Notes under the pieces: model-generated
The model's database searches: none
Told to the model about the DNA's origin: nothing
What the model saw: the letters and a program-made list of their open reading frames with translations, nothing else
Made by a program: the position numbers and the translations under genes
Origin: DAOMFB01 sp963801475
GTDB taxonomy: Bacteria > Acidobacteriota > Thermoanaerobaculia > UBA5066
DNA length: 64,000 nt
Assembly: GCA_963801475.1 (NCBI GenBank)
Contig: CAWDEX010000001.1
Location: 2,170,001 to 2,234,000, forward strand
Direction of reading: 5' to 3'
Part shown: one piece after another, positions 45,874 through 53,873 of the stretch
How positions within the stretch are numbered: the first letter of the stretch is position 1
Layout of the letters: each line of letters opens with the position of its first letter

Positions 45874-46416
45874 TTACAAGATCTGCCGAAGGATGTCATC
45901 GACGCCGAGGTCTGCCGACCAGCGCCTCAGGTAGTCGAGATCCAGAGCCGATCTCTGCACCCGGACGACGCCCGCGACGTCCTCGATCTGCCGGTCGGAG
46001 CCGCTTCCCTTCGCCCACTCGAGCTTGCTGAGGATGGAATCCTCCCGTGAGACGACTTCGAGGGCGATTCCGAGAATCGTCGCCGGCTGGCGGCGCCGGA
46101 ACTCCTCGATGCTGTACGGGCGGTTCTTTCGGACGATGAGGTCCGCCTTCCAGCCGGTCTGAAGGTCGACCACGTTGAACGTCGAGCGTTCTCGAAGAGC
46201 TTCCTCAGCAGCCTCGAGACTTACGTAGAACTCGCTTGCAAGCGAGGCGACGAACATACGCAGTTGATCCTCGGTGGGGTTCACAACCAGATCGACGTCG
46301 CGTGTGGCACGAGGCTGGCCGTACAAAACGCTCGCGAACGACCCGGAGACCATGTATGGGATCCCCGCCCGCTCGAGCCGGCCCACCAACCTCCGGAGAA
46401 AGTCGCCGGCGCTCAG
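45874..46416 (-). CDS. nucleotidyltransferase-fold protein, second gene of a two-gene module (CTG start)
   Basis: 180 aa. The NTase core is GIPYMVSGSFASVLYGQPRATRDVDLVV, with the GS motif and a DxD pair, followed by KADLIVRKN and a helical C-terminus. It is related to the AbiEii/DUF6036-like nucleotidyltransferases often found in toxin-antitoxin or accessory modules. Homologues, as I recall them, begin with a helix equivalent to LSAGDFLRRLVGRLERAGIPYM, which puts the start at CTG 46416, overlapping the partner stop (CTGA). A TTG and a GTG nine to ten codons later sit too close to their GGAGG to be good alternatives. Base composition looks less GC-rich than the neighbours. Confidence 0.8.
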   Translation of the reverse strand: MSAGDFLRRLVGRLERAGIPYMVSGSFASVLYGQPRATRDVDLVVNPTEDQLRMFVASLASEFYVSLEAAEEALRERSTFNVVDLQTGWKADLIVRKNRPYSIEEFRRRQPATILGIALEVVSREDSILSKLEWAKGSGSDRQIEDVAGVVRVQRSALDLDYLRRWSADLGVDDILRQIL

Positions 46417-46685
46417 GGCTCGACCCGCTCGCCAGGATAGGCTCGAGAGAAGAGATCGTCTCCGAGCCAGATGCGAATCGCGGCGAGCCGGACCTTCTGG
46501 TCGCTGTATTCGGGGTGTCGCAGGCGAACGCCGTCCTCGGTCAGACGCCGAAGGTCGTCGCTCATCTCGAGCGCGGTGCGCAGTCGTCCCTCCGGACCCA
46601 TGCGGACAAAGACTTCGAATGTCGAGTCCTCGGCGCCGGGGCTCGTGTCCGTGCGGACTCGGGCTGGTTTTCCTGCGGCTGACAT
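46413..46685 (-). CDS. 90-aa partner of the nucleotidyltransferase
   Basis: 90 aa from ATG at 46685 (an ATG at 46697 overlaps the -10-like TATGAT and is rejected). It has a variable N-terminus, then a helical segment RLRTALEMSDDLRRLTEDGVRLRHPEYSDQKVRLAAIRIWLGDDLF. From memory, similar short proteins with 'R.RHPEY' and 'R.WLGD.LF' motifs precede such nucleotidyltransferases in many genomes. It may act as an antitoxin or cofactor; this is inference. Confidence 0.75.
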   Translation of the reverse strand: MSAAGKPARVRTDTSPGAEDSTFEVFVRMGPEGRLRTALEMSDDLRRLTEDGVRLRHPEYSDQKVRLAAIRIWLGDDLFSRAYPGERVEP

Positions 46686-46692
46686 CGGGACG

Positions 46693-46698
46693 ATCATA
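46693..46698 (-). promoter_or_regulatory. -10-like box of the nucleotidyltransferase module
   Basis: TATGAT on the minus strand ends 7 nt before the ATG at 46685, with no Shine-Dalgarno. The 178-bp gap from here to 46876 holds nothing else I can identify. Confidence 0.45.
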
Positions 46699-46876
46699 GC
46701 CTTGGGTGGACGCTCCTGATCGGCGCCAGGTTTCGTCTCTCCTCGTCCCGATCGCGCGCTGTGCGGGCGGCCGTCCGGCTCCGCCGTGTCTGGTCTTCGC
46801 GGTCTGCCTCGTCCTGGAGATACGCCGCCCCAAGGTTCGAGGGTTCGAAGATCGCCTCGACAATTCATGCGATTCG

Positions 46877-47533
46877 TCAGATCGACTCCGAGCGCGCGAC
46901 CTCGAGTTCCGATACCCGTCCGTCGATGACGACGACGTCGACCGCGTAGACCAGGTCCCAGGCGTCGGCCCCGGGCGGAATCGTCCCTTCCCGCGCGAAG
47001 GCTTTCCTCTTCGCCTCCGTCAGGGGGATGCGTTCGCTGTAGAGGAAGCTTCTCGGTCCGTTGGCCAGCGACCCGGGCAGACGAAGCGCCGCCGAGAGCT
47101 TCCCGGCCCCGTCGCCAATCCGGACTCCGCCCGCGTCCAGCCTTTCCGCCAGTCCGGAGGATCGTCCGCAATCCCCTGTCGTCGAGATTCCCGGAGGAGA
47201 CGCGGCCAGGCGGTAACCCGTGAGCGTTTCAGATCCCCCGGAGGCGCCGAACCGGAGCTCGACGAAGAGCCCTCCGGTCTCGTCGAGATAGCAGAGAGCG
47301 ACTCTTCCTGCCGATCGGACGTCCGGAGCCGGCCCCAGCGTTTGCCGAACGTCGGTCTTCGTCGTCTTCCGGAGCTCGAAGGGCCCGATCCGGTCGGCGA
47401 ACGTCGGCGCCTTCTCGAGCTGTGCGGTTGCCAGTCCGCTCCGAGGCACCTGAACTCCTTGAGCAAGCAGCGGGCCGATGTTCATCGAGATGGGAATCAG
47501 GAGCAGGCGCGGAAGGAGGCGCCCGGCGTTCAC
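46877..47533 (-). CDS. secreted protein of unknown function
   Basis: 218 aa from a GTG overlapping the mog stop (GTGA). A signal peptide (about 1-26, LLPRLLLIPISMNIGPLLAQG) precedes a domain starting ADRIGPFELRKTTKTDVRQTLGPAP and rich in beta-strands. The opening resembles the small periplasmic SmpA/OmlA-like fold, in which a 'G.t...v...lG.P' pattern recurs, but this is weak. Its coupling to a cytoplasmic cofactor gene is probably fortuitous. The family is unrecognised. Confidence 0.6.
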   Translation of the reverse strand: MNAGRLLPRLLLIPISMNIGPLLAQGVQVPRSGLATAQLEKAPTFADRIGPFELRKTTKTDVRQTLGPAPDVRSAGRVALCYLDETGGLFVELRFGASGGSETLTGYRLAASPPGISTTGDCGRSSGLAERLDAGGVRIGDGAGKLSAALRLPGSLANGPRSFLYSERIPLTEAKRKAFAREGTIPPGADAWDLVYAVDVVVIDGRVSELEVARSESI

Positions 47534-48036
47534 GGAGTCCCGCGACCGGGATGCGCGTCGCCCGATTCTCCGCGAAGGGTCGCGACGGCGTGCGGGAGGA
47601 CGGAGGCGATCGCTTCGAGGCACTCGACGGCGCCCTTCGGCGAGCCGGGGAGGTTGACGACGAGCGTCCGGCGCCTCACCCCCGCTACCTGCCTCGAGAG
47701 AATCGCAGCCGGAAAGCCGACGCGCGTGGCGGCGCGCATCGTCTCGGCGAGGCCCGGCACCTCGTAATCGAGCGCGGCCCGCGTGGCCTGCGGCGTCACG
47801 TCGCGGGGCGAAAGGCCCGTGCCGCCGGTCGTCAGGACGAGGTCGGCAGCGCCCGCGTCGGCGATCTTCGAGATCTCCTCGCGGATCAGGCCGCTGTCGT
47901 CCGGAAGGATTGCCGTCTCGACGAGGGTGGCCGCAGGGATCAGCCGGGTCAGGGACGCCACGACGGACGGCCCCCCTTCGTCCTCGCGCTCGCCGCGCGC
48001 GGACCGGTCCGAGATCGTCAGGACGGCGACGCGCAG
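47530..48036 (-). CDS. mog: molybdopterin adenylyltransferase, MogA/MoaB family (CTG start)
   Basis: 168 aa from CTG at 48036. An in-frame TAG (the moaA stop) lies two codons upstream. The N-terminal strand VAVLTISDRSARGEREDEGGPSV, essential to this fold, lies before the first GTG, so only CTG (or the adjacent CTC) can initiate. GGGGGA lies 6 nt upstream. LVLTTGGTGLSPRDVTPQAT and VVNLPGSPKGA are the MPT-binding motifs. It adenylylates molybdopterin before metal insertion. It follows moaA by 3 nt. Confidence 0.92.
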   Translation of the reverse strand: MRVAVLTISDRSARGEREDEGGPSVVASLTRLIPAATLVETAILPDDSGLIREEISKIADAGAADLVLTTGGTGLSPRDVTPQATRAALDYEVPGLAETMRAATRVGFPAAILSRQVAGVRRRTLVVNLPGSPKGAVECLEAIASVLPHAVATLRGESGDAHPGRGTP

Positions 48037-48039
48037 GAG

Positions 48040-49056
48040 CTATCCCCCGATCTCGGACATGTTCCGCGCGTGGAGCGGGAGCATGTTCTTGCGCATGCCG
48101 ACGAACATCGGGTGGCGCTCCTCCTTCACGGCGGCGGCCCTCTCGACGACCGCGGCCAGCTCCTCGTCCGAGGCGCCGGCGCGCAGGGGGCGGAGGAGGT
48201 CGACGTCGTTGTGCCCGAAGAGGCACCCCTTCAGGAAGCCGTCCTGCGTCAGGCGCATCCGGTTGCAGGTGTCGCAGAACCGGTCCGAGACGGGCGTGAT
48301 GAAGCCGATCGTCCCGACGTGCTCCCCGAGCGGGCCGCGGACGCGGTACTCGTCGGCCGGCCCCGCGACGAGGTCCTTCTCGACGAGCGTCAGCTCGTAG
48401 CCGGCCGCGACGAGCCGGTCCCTCACCTCGTGCCAGCCGATCCAGTCGGCGTCCTTCCAGTCGTTGTTCCCGAAGGGCATGAACTCGATGAAGCGGACGC
48501 CGAGCTTCTTCTGCCGCGTCATCGCGGCGAGGGGGAGGATCTGATCGTCGTTGAAGCCGCGGATGATCACGGCGTTGATCTTCACGGAGTCGAACGGGAG
48601 CGAGAGGGCGAGGTCGATGGAGTCGAGGACCGGCTGGAAGTGGTCTCGCCGCGCCATCTTCCGGAAGTGCTCGGCCTCGGCCGCGTCGAGGGAGACGTTC
48701 ACCTTCGTGAGGCCGGCCGCGAGCAGGTCGTGCGCCATCCGCGGGAAGAGGACGCCGTTGGTGGAGAGGGCGATTCCGTTGGGGAAGCCGATCGCGGCGA
48801 GATCCCGGACGATTTCGACGAGGTCCGGGCGCGTCGTCGGCTCGCCCCCCGTGATCCGGACCTTCGTCACGCCGAACGACGCGAGGAGGTCCGCCGTGCG
48901 GCGGATCTCCTCCCGCGTCATCAGGTGGGGCAGGGGCCGGAAGGTCTGGTTCTCCGGCATGCAGTAGACGCAGCGGAGGTTGCAGCGGTCGGTGACCGAG
49001 ATCCGGACGTACGTGATGCGCCGGCCGTGCCCGTCGATGAGAGTCCTCGCCACCAC
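48040..49056 (-). CDS. moaA: GTP 3',8-cyclase
   Basis: 338 aa, radical SAM enzyme. The first [4Fe-4S] site is C25, C29 and C32 (CNLRCVYC). The C-terminal cluster is in RFCDTCNRMRLTQDGFLKGCL, and the C-terminus keeps the functional GG (MSEIGG). It makes the first intermediate of molybdenum cofactor synthesis from GTP, together with MoaC. GTG is the start, with a second GTG one codon later; a GGGGAGG sequence lies close by. Confidence 0.96.
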   Translation of the reverse strand: MVARTLIDGHGRRITYVRISVTDRCNLRCVYCMPENQTFRPLPHLMTREEIRRTADLLASFGVTKVRITGGEPTTRPDLVEIVRDLAAIGFPNGIALSTNGVLFPRMAHDLLAAGLTKVNVSLDAAEAEHFRKMARRDHFQPVLDSIDLALSLPFDSVKINAVIIRGFNDDQILPLAAMTRQKKLGVRFIEFMPFGNNDWKDADWIGWHEVRDRLVAAGYELTLVEKDLVAGPADEYRVRGPLGEHVGTIGFITPVSDRFCDTCNRMRLTQDGFLKGCLFGHNDVDLLRPLRAGASDEELAAVVERAAAVKEERHPMFVGMRKNMLPLHARNMSEIGG

Positions 49057-49105
49057 GCCTCCCCTTCCTGAGATTCTATCTCGACGCTCGAAGACCGATG
49101 AGGGC

Positions 49106-49111
49106 TAGACT
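49106..49111 (+). promoter_or_regulatory. -10-like box of the GMC operon
   Basis: TAGACT ends 6 nt before the GTG start with no Shine-Dalgarno, so a leaderless start is likely. The -35 region is not clear. Confidence 0.45.
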
Positions 49112-49117
49112 CCCCGC

Positions 49118-49537
49118 GTGGTCCTGGCCCCCGTCCGGGAGACCTTCCGCGCCATCGCGACGACCGTCGTGCCGGAGGCGGAACGGTTGGACGCCGCCGG
49201 GTGGGCCGAGCTGGAGCGCCTCGTCGAGAAGATGCTCGAGCCGCGCCCCGCGGCCATCAAGCGGCAGCTGCAGCTCCTGGTCCGCGCGATCGAGATCCTC
49301 CCGCTCCTTCGCCGGGGAAACCGGTTTACGCGCCTCGCCGCGTCCGACCGGGCGCGCTTCCTCTCGGGTCTCGAGAACGCTCCGGTCCTCCTGCTCCGGC
49401 GGGGATTCTGGGGGCTGCGAACGCTCGTCTTCCTCGGTTACTACGCGCGCCCCGAGGCCGGCCGCGCGCTCGGCTACAGGGCCGAGCCGCGTGGCTGGGA
49501 GGCGCGGAAGGCCTCCGGAGCGCCGGTAACGCCGTGA
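49118..49537 (+). CDS. small subunit-like protein of a GMC dehydrogenase
   Basis: 139 aa from a GTG. It is helical, with FRAIATTVVPEAERLDAAGW near the start and RRGFWGLRTLVFLGYYARPEAGRALGY near the end. This is the pattern of gluconate 2-dehydrogenase subunit 3-like proteins that accompany GMC oxidoreductases. No Tat signal is visible, unlike many of these subunits. Its stop overlaps the GMC start (GTGA). Confidence 0.7.
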   Translation: MVLAPVRETFRAIATTVVPEAERLDAAGWAELERLVEKMLEPRPAAIKRQLQLLVRAIEILPLLRRGNRFTRLAASDRARFLSGLENAPVLLLRRGFWGLRTLVFLGYYARPEAGRALGYRAEPRGWEARKASGAPVTP

Positions 49538-51057
49538 ACGAGAGGAGCTACGACGTCGTCGTCATCGGGTCGGGCGCGGGCGGCGGGACCGTCGCCGAAG
49601 GGCTCGGTCCCCTCGCCCGGGCCGGCTACCGGATCCTGGTCCTCGAGCAGGGGGCTCGCCTCCGCCCGGACGAATTCACGGGGCGCGAGGTCGACATGGC
49701 CGACGCCCTCTACGAGGAGGGGGGCGGCTTCCTGACGGCCGACGGGACGATGACGCTCGCCTTCGGGCGGGCCTGGGGCGGCTCCACCGTGGTCTACACC
49801 GGGACCTCGCTCATCGCCCCGGAGCGGATCATCCGCGGCTGGAACGTCCCCGGCCTTTCGCACGCCGACTTGGAGAGCCGCTCGCGGCGCTTCATGGGGG
49901 AGAACAACGTCCACTTCCTCACCCCCGAGCTGATCAACGACAACAACCGGCTCTTCGTGGAGGGGTGCGAAAAGGCGGGCTACCACGCCGAGCAGTTCCC
50001 GCTGAACCTGAAAGGGTGCCTCGGCTCGAGCCTCTGCAACCTCGGCTGTCCGAACGGCGCCAAGCAGGGGACGCACGTCGTGCAGCTTCCCGCCGCCGTG
50101 CGGGACGGCGTGGAGACGCTGACGCGCGCCGAGGCCCGGCGGTTCACGGAGCGGCGGGTCTTCGTCCGCGTAACCGCCCCCGCGCCGGGAGAGAAAGGCG
50201 AGCCGTCCGAGTGGGAGCCCGGCGACTACGTGGTGAACGCGAAGGTCGTGGTCGCGGCAGGGGGCGCCGTCGGGACCCCCGCGCTCCTCCTCCGTTCCGG
50301 ATTCGGCGCCTCGCTTCCCCGCCTCGGCGAGGGGTTCACCTGCCACCCGGCCCACATCCTGGTCGGCGAGCACGACCGCCCGATCACGAACGACGTGGGG
50401 CACCCGAAGAGCTACTACCTCGACCGGGCCGTGGAGGAGGGATACCTCCTCGAGACCTGCATGTACTTCCCCTTCACCACGGCCAAGAACCTCACGGGCT
50501 TCGGCGAGCCACACAGCGCCCTGATGCGCGCCTTCTCCCGCCTCCAGATGATCCTCGTCCTGGCCTGCGACCACGCGGCGGCCGGGAACCGGGTGACGGT
50601 GGACCGCGACGGGAAGCCCGTCGTCCAATACACCTTCACGCCCGCGACCGTGGCGTCCCTCGTCCGGGCCACCCGCGCCGCAGCGCGGATCTTCTTCGCC
50701 GCCGGAGCTCATCGCGTTCACGCCCCGTCGGCGGACCCGCCTCTCCTGACACGCGAGGAAGCGGGCTCGCTCGAGACGCGGATTCACGAGCGTCACTTCA
50801 AGGCGGGAAAGATCTCCGTCTCGGCGGCACACCTGATGGGGGGATGCGGCATGGGCTCGGGCCCCTCCAATTCGGTCACCGACTCGTGGGGGCGCGTCCA
50901 CGGACTCCGTTGGCTCTTCGTGGCCGACTCGAGCCTCTTCCCCGACTCTCTCGAGATCAACCCGTACCTCACGATCATGGCGCTGGCTGACCGGGCGGCC
51001 GAGCGGATCCGCGAGGACGCCGGGATGCTTCTCGGCGCCCCCGGGAGCTCCCGGTGA
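49534..51057 (+). CDS. GMC-family FAD-dependent oxidoreductase
   Basis: 507 aa. The FAD-binding VVIGSGAGGGTVAEGL is at the N-terminus, and RAWGGSTVVYTGTSL follows. A cysteine-rich CLGSSLCNLGCPNGAKQGTH motif is shared with cholesterol oxidase-like and alcohol-dehydrogenase GMC enzymes. The C-terminal part has SAAHLMGGCGMG with the active-site His, and LFVADSSLFPDSLEINPYLTIMALA. It oxidises an unknown alcohol. It is coupled to the small subunit and to the TPP enzyme by GTGA overlaps on both sides. Confidence 0.9.
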   Translation: MNERSYDVVVIGSGAGGGTVAEGLGPLARAGYRILVLEQGARLRPDEFTGREVDMADALYEEGGGFLTADGTMTLAFGRAWGGSTVVYTGTSLIAPERIIRGWNVPGLSHADLESRSRRFMGENNVHFLTPELINDNNRLFVEGCEKAGYHAEQFPLNLKGCLGSSLCNLGCPNGAKQGTHVVQLPAAVRDGVETLTRAEARRFTERRVFVRVTAPAPGEKGEPSEWEPGDYVVNAKVVVAAGGAVGTPALLLRSGFGASLPRLGEGFTCHPAHILVGEHDRPITNDVGHPKSYYLDRAVEEGYLLETCMYFPFTTAKNLTGFGEPHSALMRAFSRLQMILVLACDHAAAGNRVTVDRDGKPVVQYTFTPATVASLVRATRAAARIFFAAGAHRVHAPSADPPLLTREEAGSLETRIHERHFKAGKISVSAAHLMGGCGMGSGPSNSVTDSWGRVHGLRWLFVADSSLFPDSLEINPYLTIMALADRAAERIREDAGMLLGAPGSSR

Positions 51058-52781
51058 CGTCGCGGAAGACAGGCGCCGAGCTGGTGGTCGCCGCCCTCGA
51101 GGACGAGGGGATCGCCCTGGCGTTCGGAATCCCCGGGACGCACAACATCGAGCTCTACGACGCGCTCCACGCCTCGTCGTCCGTCCGCGCCGTTCTCGTC
51201 ACCGACGAGCAGAGCGCCTCCTTCATGGCGGACGCGGCCTGCCGCGCCTCGGGCCGGATGGCGTGCGTGAACGTCGTGCCGGGGGCGGGCCTGACGCACG
51301 CGCTCTCGGGGATCGCCGAGGCTTTCCTGGACGGGATCCCGATGCTCGTCCTCGGCTGCGGCATCCGGCGCGACACCGGGAAGGCCTACCAGCTCCACGA
51401 CGTCGACCAGGCCGGCCTCGCGAGGCCCGTCACCAAGGCCCAGCTGCGGCCGGCGAGTGGCGACGAGCTGTACGAGACCGTCCGCCGCGCCTGTCGCCTC
51501 GCGCGCGAAGGCGTTCCCGGGCCGGTCTTCGTCGAGGTGCCCGCCGACCAGTACCTCTTCCGCCACGAAGGGCGGCTGCCGGAGCCGGCTCCGCAGTCGC
51601 CGCCGCCCGCTCCGTACGAGGAGGCGGTGGCGCAGGCCGCGGCCCTCCTCAAGAACGCGAGACAGCCGCTCCTCTACGTCGGGCTCGGCGCGGCCGGGGC
51701 CGGGGCCGACCTCGTCGCCCTCGCCGAGCGCCTCGAGGCCCCCGTCTCGACCACCTTCCAGGGAAAGGGCGTCTTCCCCGAGTCGCACCCGCTCTGGCTC
51801 TGGCCCGGCTTCGGCGATGCCGCCCCCCCGTTCGCCCGCTTCGTCGCCTCCTCGTGCGACGCGACGCTCGCCATCGGCTGCCGCTTCGGCGAGGTGGCGA
51901 CGGGAAGCTACGGGGTCATGCCGCCCCGCCCGCTCGTTCACGTCGATATCGATCCGATCGTCCCGGGGCGGAACTACCCGACCGACCTCGCGATCACGGC
52001 CGACGCCGCCGCGGCCGTGAAGGCGCTGCTCGCGAAGCTCCCCACCCGTGGCGGGGACCCGACGCTCCGCCGCCGTCTCCTGGAAGGCCACGCGGACGTC
52101 GAACGCGAGTTCTCCCGTCCGTCAGACGGGCGCGTCGCGCCGCACCGTCTCCTCCGGGCGCTCCAGGCGGAGTTCGGCCACGGCACGATCTTCACTTCCG
52201 ACAGCGGGAACGGGACGTTTCTCGCCGTCGAGGGGCTCCGGCTCGACCGCCCGGGCCGACTCCTCTCCCCCGTCGATTACTCCTGCATGGGGTACGCGGT
52301 CCCCGCCGCACTCGGGGCGAAGCTCGCCTGCCCCGACTCGCCGGTCGTCGCCCTCGCCGGAGACGGTGCGTTCCTGATGACGGGTCTGGAGCTCCTGACG
52401 GCCGCCCAGAACCGGCTCGGCGTCGTCGTCGTGATCCTCCGCGACCGCGAGCTGGCCCAGATCGCCCAGTTCCAGGAGACGGCGCTCGGCCGGAAGAGCT
52501 GCAGCGAGCTTCCCGACTACGACCTGGCAGGCCTCGCCCGCTCCCTCGGCGTCGAGCCTCTCACCCTCTCGCGTGACGCCGAGATCCCCGAGATCCTCCG
52601 GCGCGCGAAGGAAGTGTCGGAGACGGGACGGCCCGTTCTCGTCGACACGGCCATCGACTACTCGGTCAAGACGTACTTCACGCGGGGGGTCGTGAAGACG
52701 AACTTCCTCCGGCTTCCGTGGGCCGACCGTCTCCGGTTCGTCGCCCGCGCCCTCGGCCGGAAGGCCCTCGGCGGGGCGTGA
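51054..52781 (+). CDS. acetolactate synthase-like TPP-dependent enzyme
   Basis: 575 aa with the three-domain POX/AHAS layout. The N-terminal pyrimidine-binding domain has the catalytic Glu in VLVTDEQSASFMADAACRASG. A central domain follows, and the C-terminal PP-binding domain has ALAGDGAFLMTGLELLTAAQ. No IlvH regulatory subunit is adjacent, so it is not necessarily the biosynthetic AHAS. A decarboxylase or carboligase acting on the product of the GMC dehydrogenase is a reasonable inference. It is the last gene of the operon. Confidence 0.85.
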   Translation: MTSRKTGAELVVAALEDEGIALAFGIPGTHNIELYDALHASSSVRAVLVTDEQSASFMADAACRASGRMACVNVVPGAGLTHALSGIAEAFLDGIPMLVLGCGIRRDTGKAYQLHDVDQAGLARPVTKAQLRPASGDELYETVRRACRLAREGVPGPVFVEVPADQYLFRHEGRLPEPAPQSPPPAPYEEAVAQAAALLKNARQPLLYVGLGAAGAGADLVALAERLEAPVSTTFQGKGVFPESHPLWLWPGFGDAAPPFARFVASSCDATLAIGCRFGEVATGSYGVMPPRPLVHVDIDPIVPGRNYPTDLAITADAAAAVKALLAKLPTRGGDPTLRRRLLEGHADVEREFSRPSDGRVAPHRLLRALQAEFGHGTIFTSDSGNGTFLAVEGLRLDRPGRLLSPVDYSCMGYAVPAALGAKLACPDSPVVALAGDGAFLMTGLELLTAAQNRLGVVVVILRDRELAQIAQFQETALGRKSCSELPDYDLAGLARSLGVEPLTLSRDAEIPEILRRAKEVSETGRPVLVDTAIDYSVKTYFTRGVVKTNFLRLPWADRLRFVARALGRKALGGA

Positions 52782-52793
52782 CGGGGGCGGCCG

Positions 52794-53270
52794 TCAGCGC
52801 CGCCGCCAGCTTCCGCTCTTGCCGCCGCTCTTCTCGACCAGCTCGACCGGGCCGATGACGATCCCCTTGTCGGCGGCCTTGCACATGTCGTAGAGGGCCA
52901 GCGCGGCGGCCGCGGCGGCGACGAGCGCCTCCATCTCGAACCCTGTCCTGCCCGTCCCGCGCACCTCGGTCCGGATCTCGACGGACCGCGTCCTCGGTCG
53001 GCGGGCGAAGCTCACGGCGACGGCGTCGAAGAGGAGCGGGTGGCAGAGCGGGATCCACTCCGCCGTCCGCTTGGCCGCCTGGATGCCGGCGAGGCGCGCG
53101 ACGGCGAGAGCGTCCCCTTTCGCGTTCTCGGCGGCGTCGAGCGCCGGGTACGCCTTCGGGCCGAGCGTCACGACGGCCCGCGCCGCTGCCGTCCGAACGG
53201 TCGGCCGCTTCGCCGAGACGTCGACCATACGCGCCGAGCCGTCAGGGCCGAGATGCGTCAGCCGCTTCAT
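52794..53270 (-). CDS. moaC: cyclic pyranopterin monophosphate synthase
   Basis: 158 aa. CHPLLFDAV, the GFEMEALVAAAAAALALYDMCKA segment and a C-terminal VELVEKSGGKSGSW are the full MoaC signature. It converts the MoaA product to cPMP. Its start lies inside mobA (29-nt overlap), so expression is coupled to mobA. Confidence 0.95.
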   Translation of the reverse strand: MKRLTHLGPDGSARMVDVSAKRPTVRTAAARAVVTLGPKAYPALDAAENAKGDALAVARLAGIQAAKRTAEWIPLCHPLLFDAVAVSFARRPRTRSVEIRTEVRGTGRTGFEMEALVAAAAAALALYDMCKAADKGIVIGPVELVEKSGGKSGSWRRR

Positions 53271-53847
53271 CTCTCAGCCGCTCGTACTCCTCGGGCGTGT
53301 TGACGTTGAAGAAGCTCGACGGGTCGCCCCCCGGCATCCGCGCCGTTTCCTCCTCGGGAATCAGGACCGCCCCGAGCGCGCCGAGCGCCCCCTGCAGCGA
53401 GTAGTCCCCTGCCGCGAGGCGCCCGGTCAGCGGGACGAGGGCGCTCTTCCGCCAGATGGCGCAGAGGGTCTGAGGGCGTCCGCCCGAGACCGGCACGATG
53501 ACGGGGGCATGGATCGCCTCGGCCACCTCCAGAAGGGCGGAGAGGAATTCCTCGGGACAGCGCGGCACGTCGGCCGCGAGGATCAGGTTGGTCTCCTCCG
53601 GGCTCCAGGCCAGCGCCGCCACGACGCCGAAGGCGGCCGCCTGCGGTTCGGCGCCGTCCTGCACGTACGGAAAAGTCGAGCCCACGAACGGACGCGGGTC
53701 CTTCCCGACGAGGGCGGCGCGCCCGCAGACGAACGAGAGCTTCTCCGCCTGCCAGAGCGCCATCGGGAGGCCGCGGAACGGCAGGAGGGTCTTGTCGCGC
53801 CCCATGCGCGCCGAGTGCCCGCCGACGAGGACGAACCCGAAAGCCAT
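53242..53847 (-). CDS. mobA: molybdenum cofactor guanylyltransferase
   Basis: 201 aa from ATG at 53847. FVLVGGHSARMGRDKTLLPFRG is the GTP-binding motif with its lysine, and LILAADVPRCPEEF and FFNVNTPEEYERL follow. It transfers GMP to Mo-molybdopterin. An upstream in-frame ATG at 53859 lies within the TAGCAT box and is rejected. MobB, its usual partner, is present only as a fusion domain in this window. Confidence 0.9.
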   Translation of the reverse strand: MAFGFVLVGGHSARMGRDKTLLPFRGLPMALWQAEKLSFVCGRAALVGKDPRPFVGSTFPYVQDGAEPQAAAFGVVAALAWSPEETNLILAADVPRCPEEFLSALLEVAEAIHAPVIVPVSGGRPQTLCAIWRKSALVPLTGRLAAGDYSLQGALGALGAVLIPEEETARMPGGDPSSFFNVNTPEEYERLRDEAADASRP

Positions 53848-53857
53848 CTCTGGCAAC

Positions 53858-53863
53858 ATGCTA
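53858..53863 (-). promoter_or_regulatory. -10-like box of mobA-moaC
   Basis: TAGCAT on the minus strand ends 10 nt before the mobA ATG, with no Shine-Dalgarno. A weak TGAGCG lies 17 nt upstream. Confidence 0.4.
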
Positions 53864-53873
53864 CCCCGGCGCC

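Noticed and set aside
46698..46876. Small RNA or hidden gene in the 179-bp gap between the nucleotidyltransferase module and the secreted protein gene
   Set aside because: No coding frame with a ribosome-binding site, no strong hairpin and no promoter pair was found; only distant CCTTGGG/CCCCAAGG complementarity.
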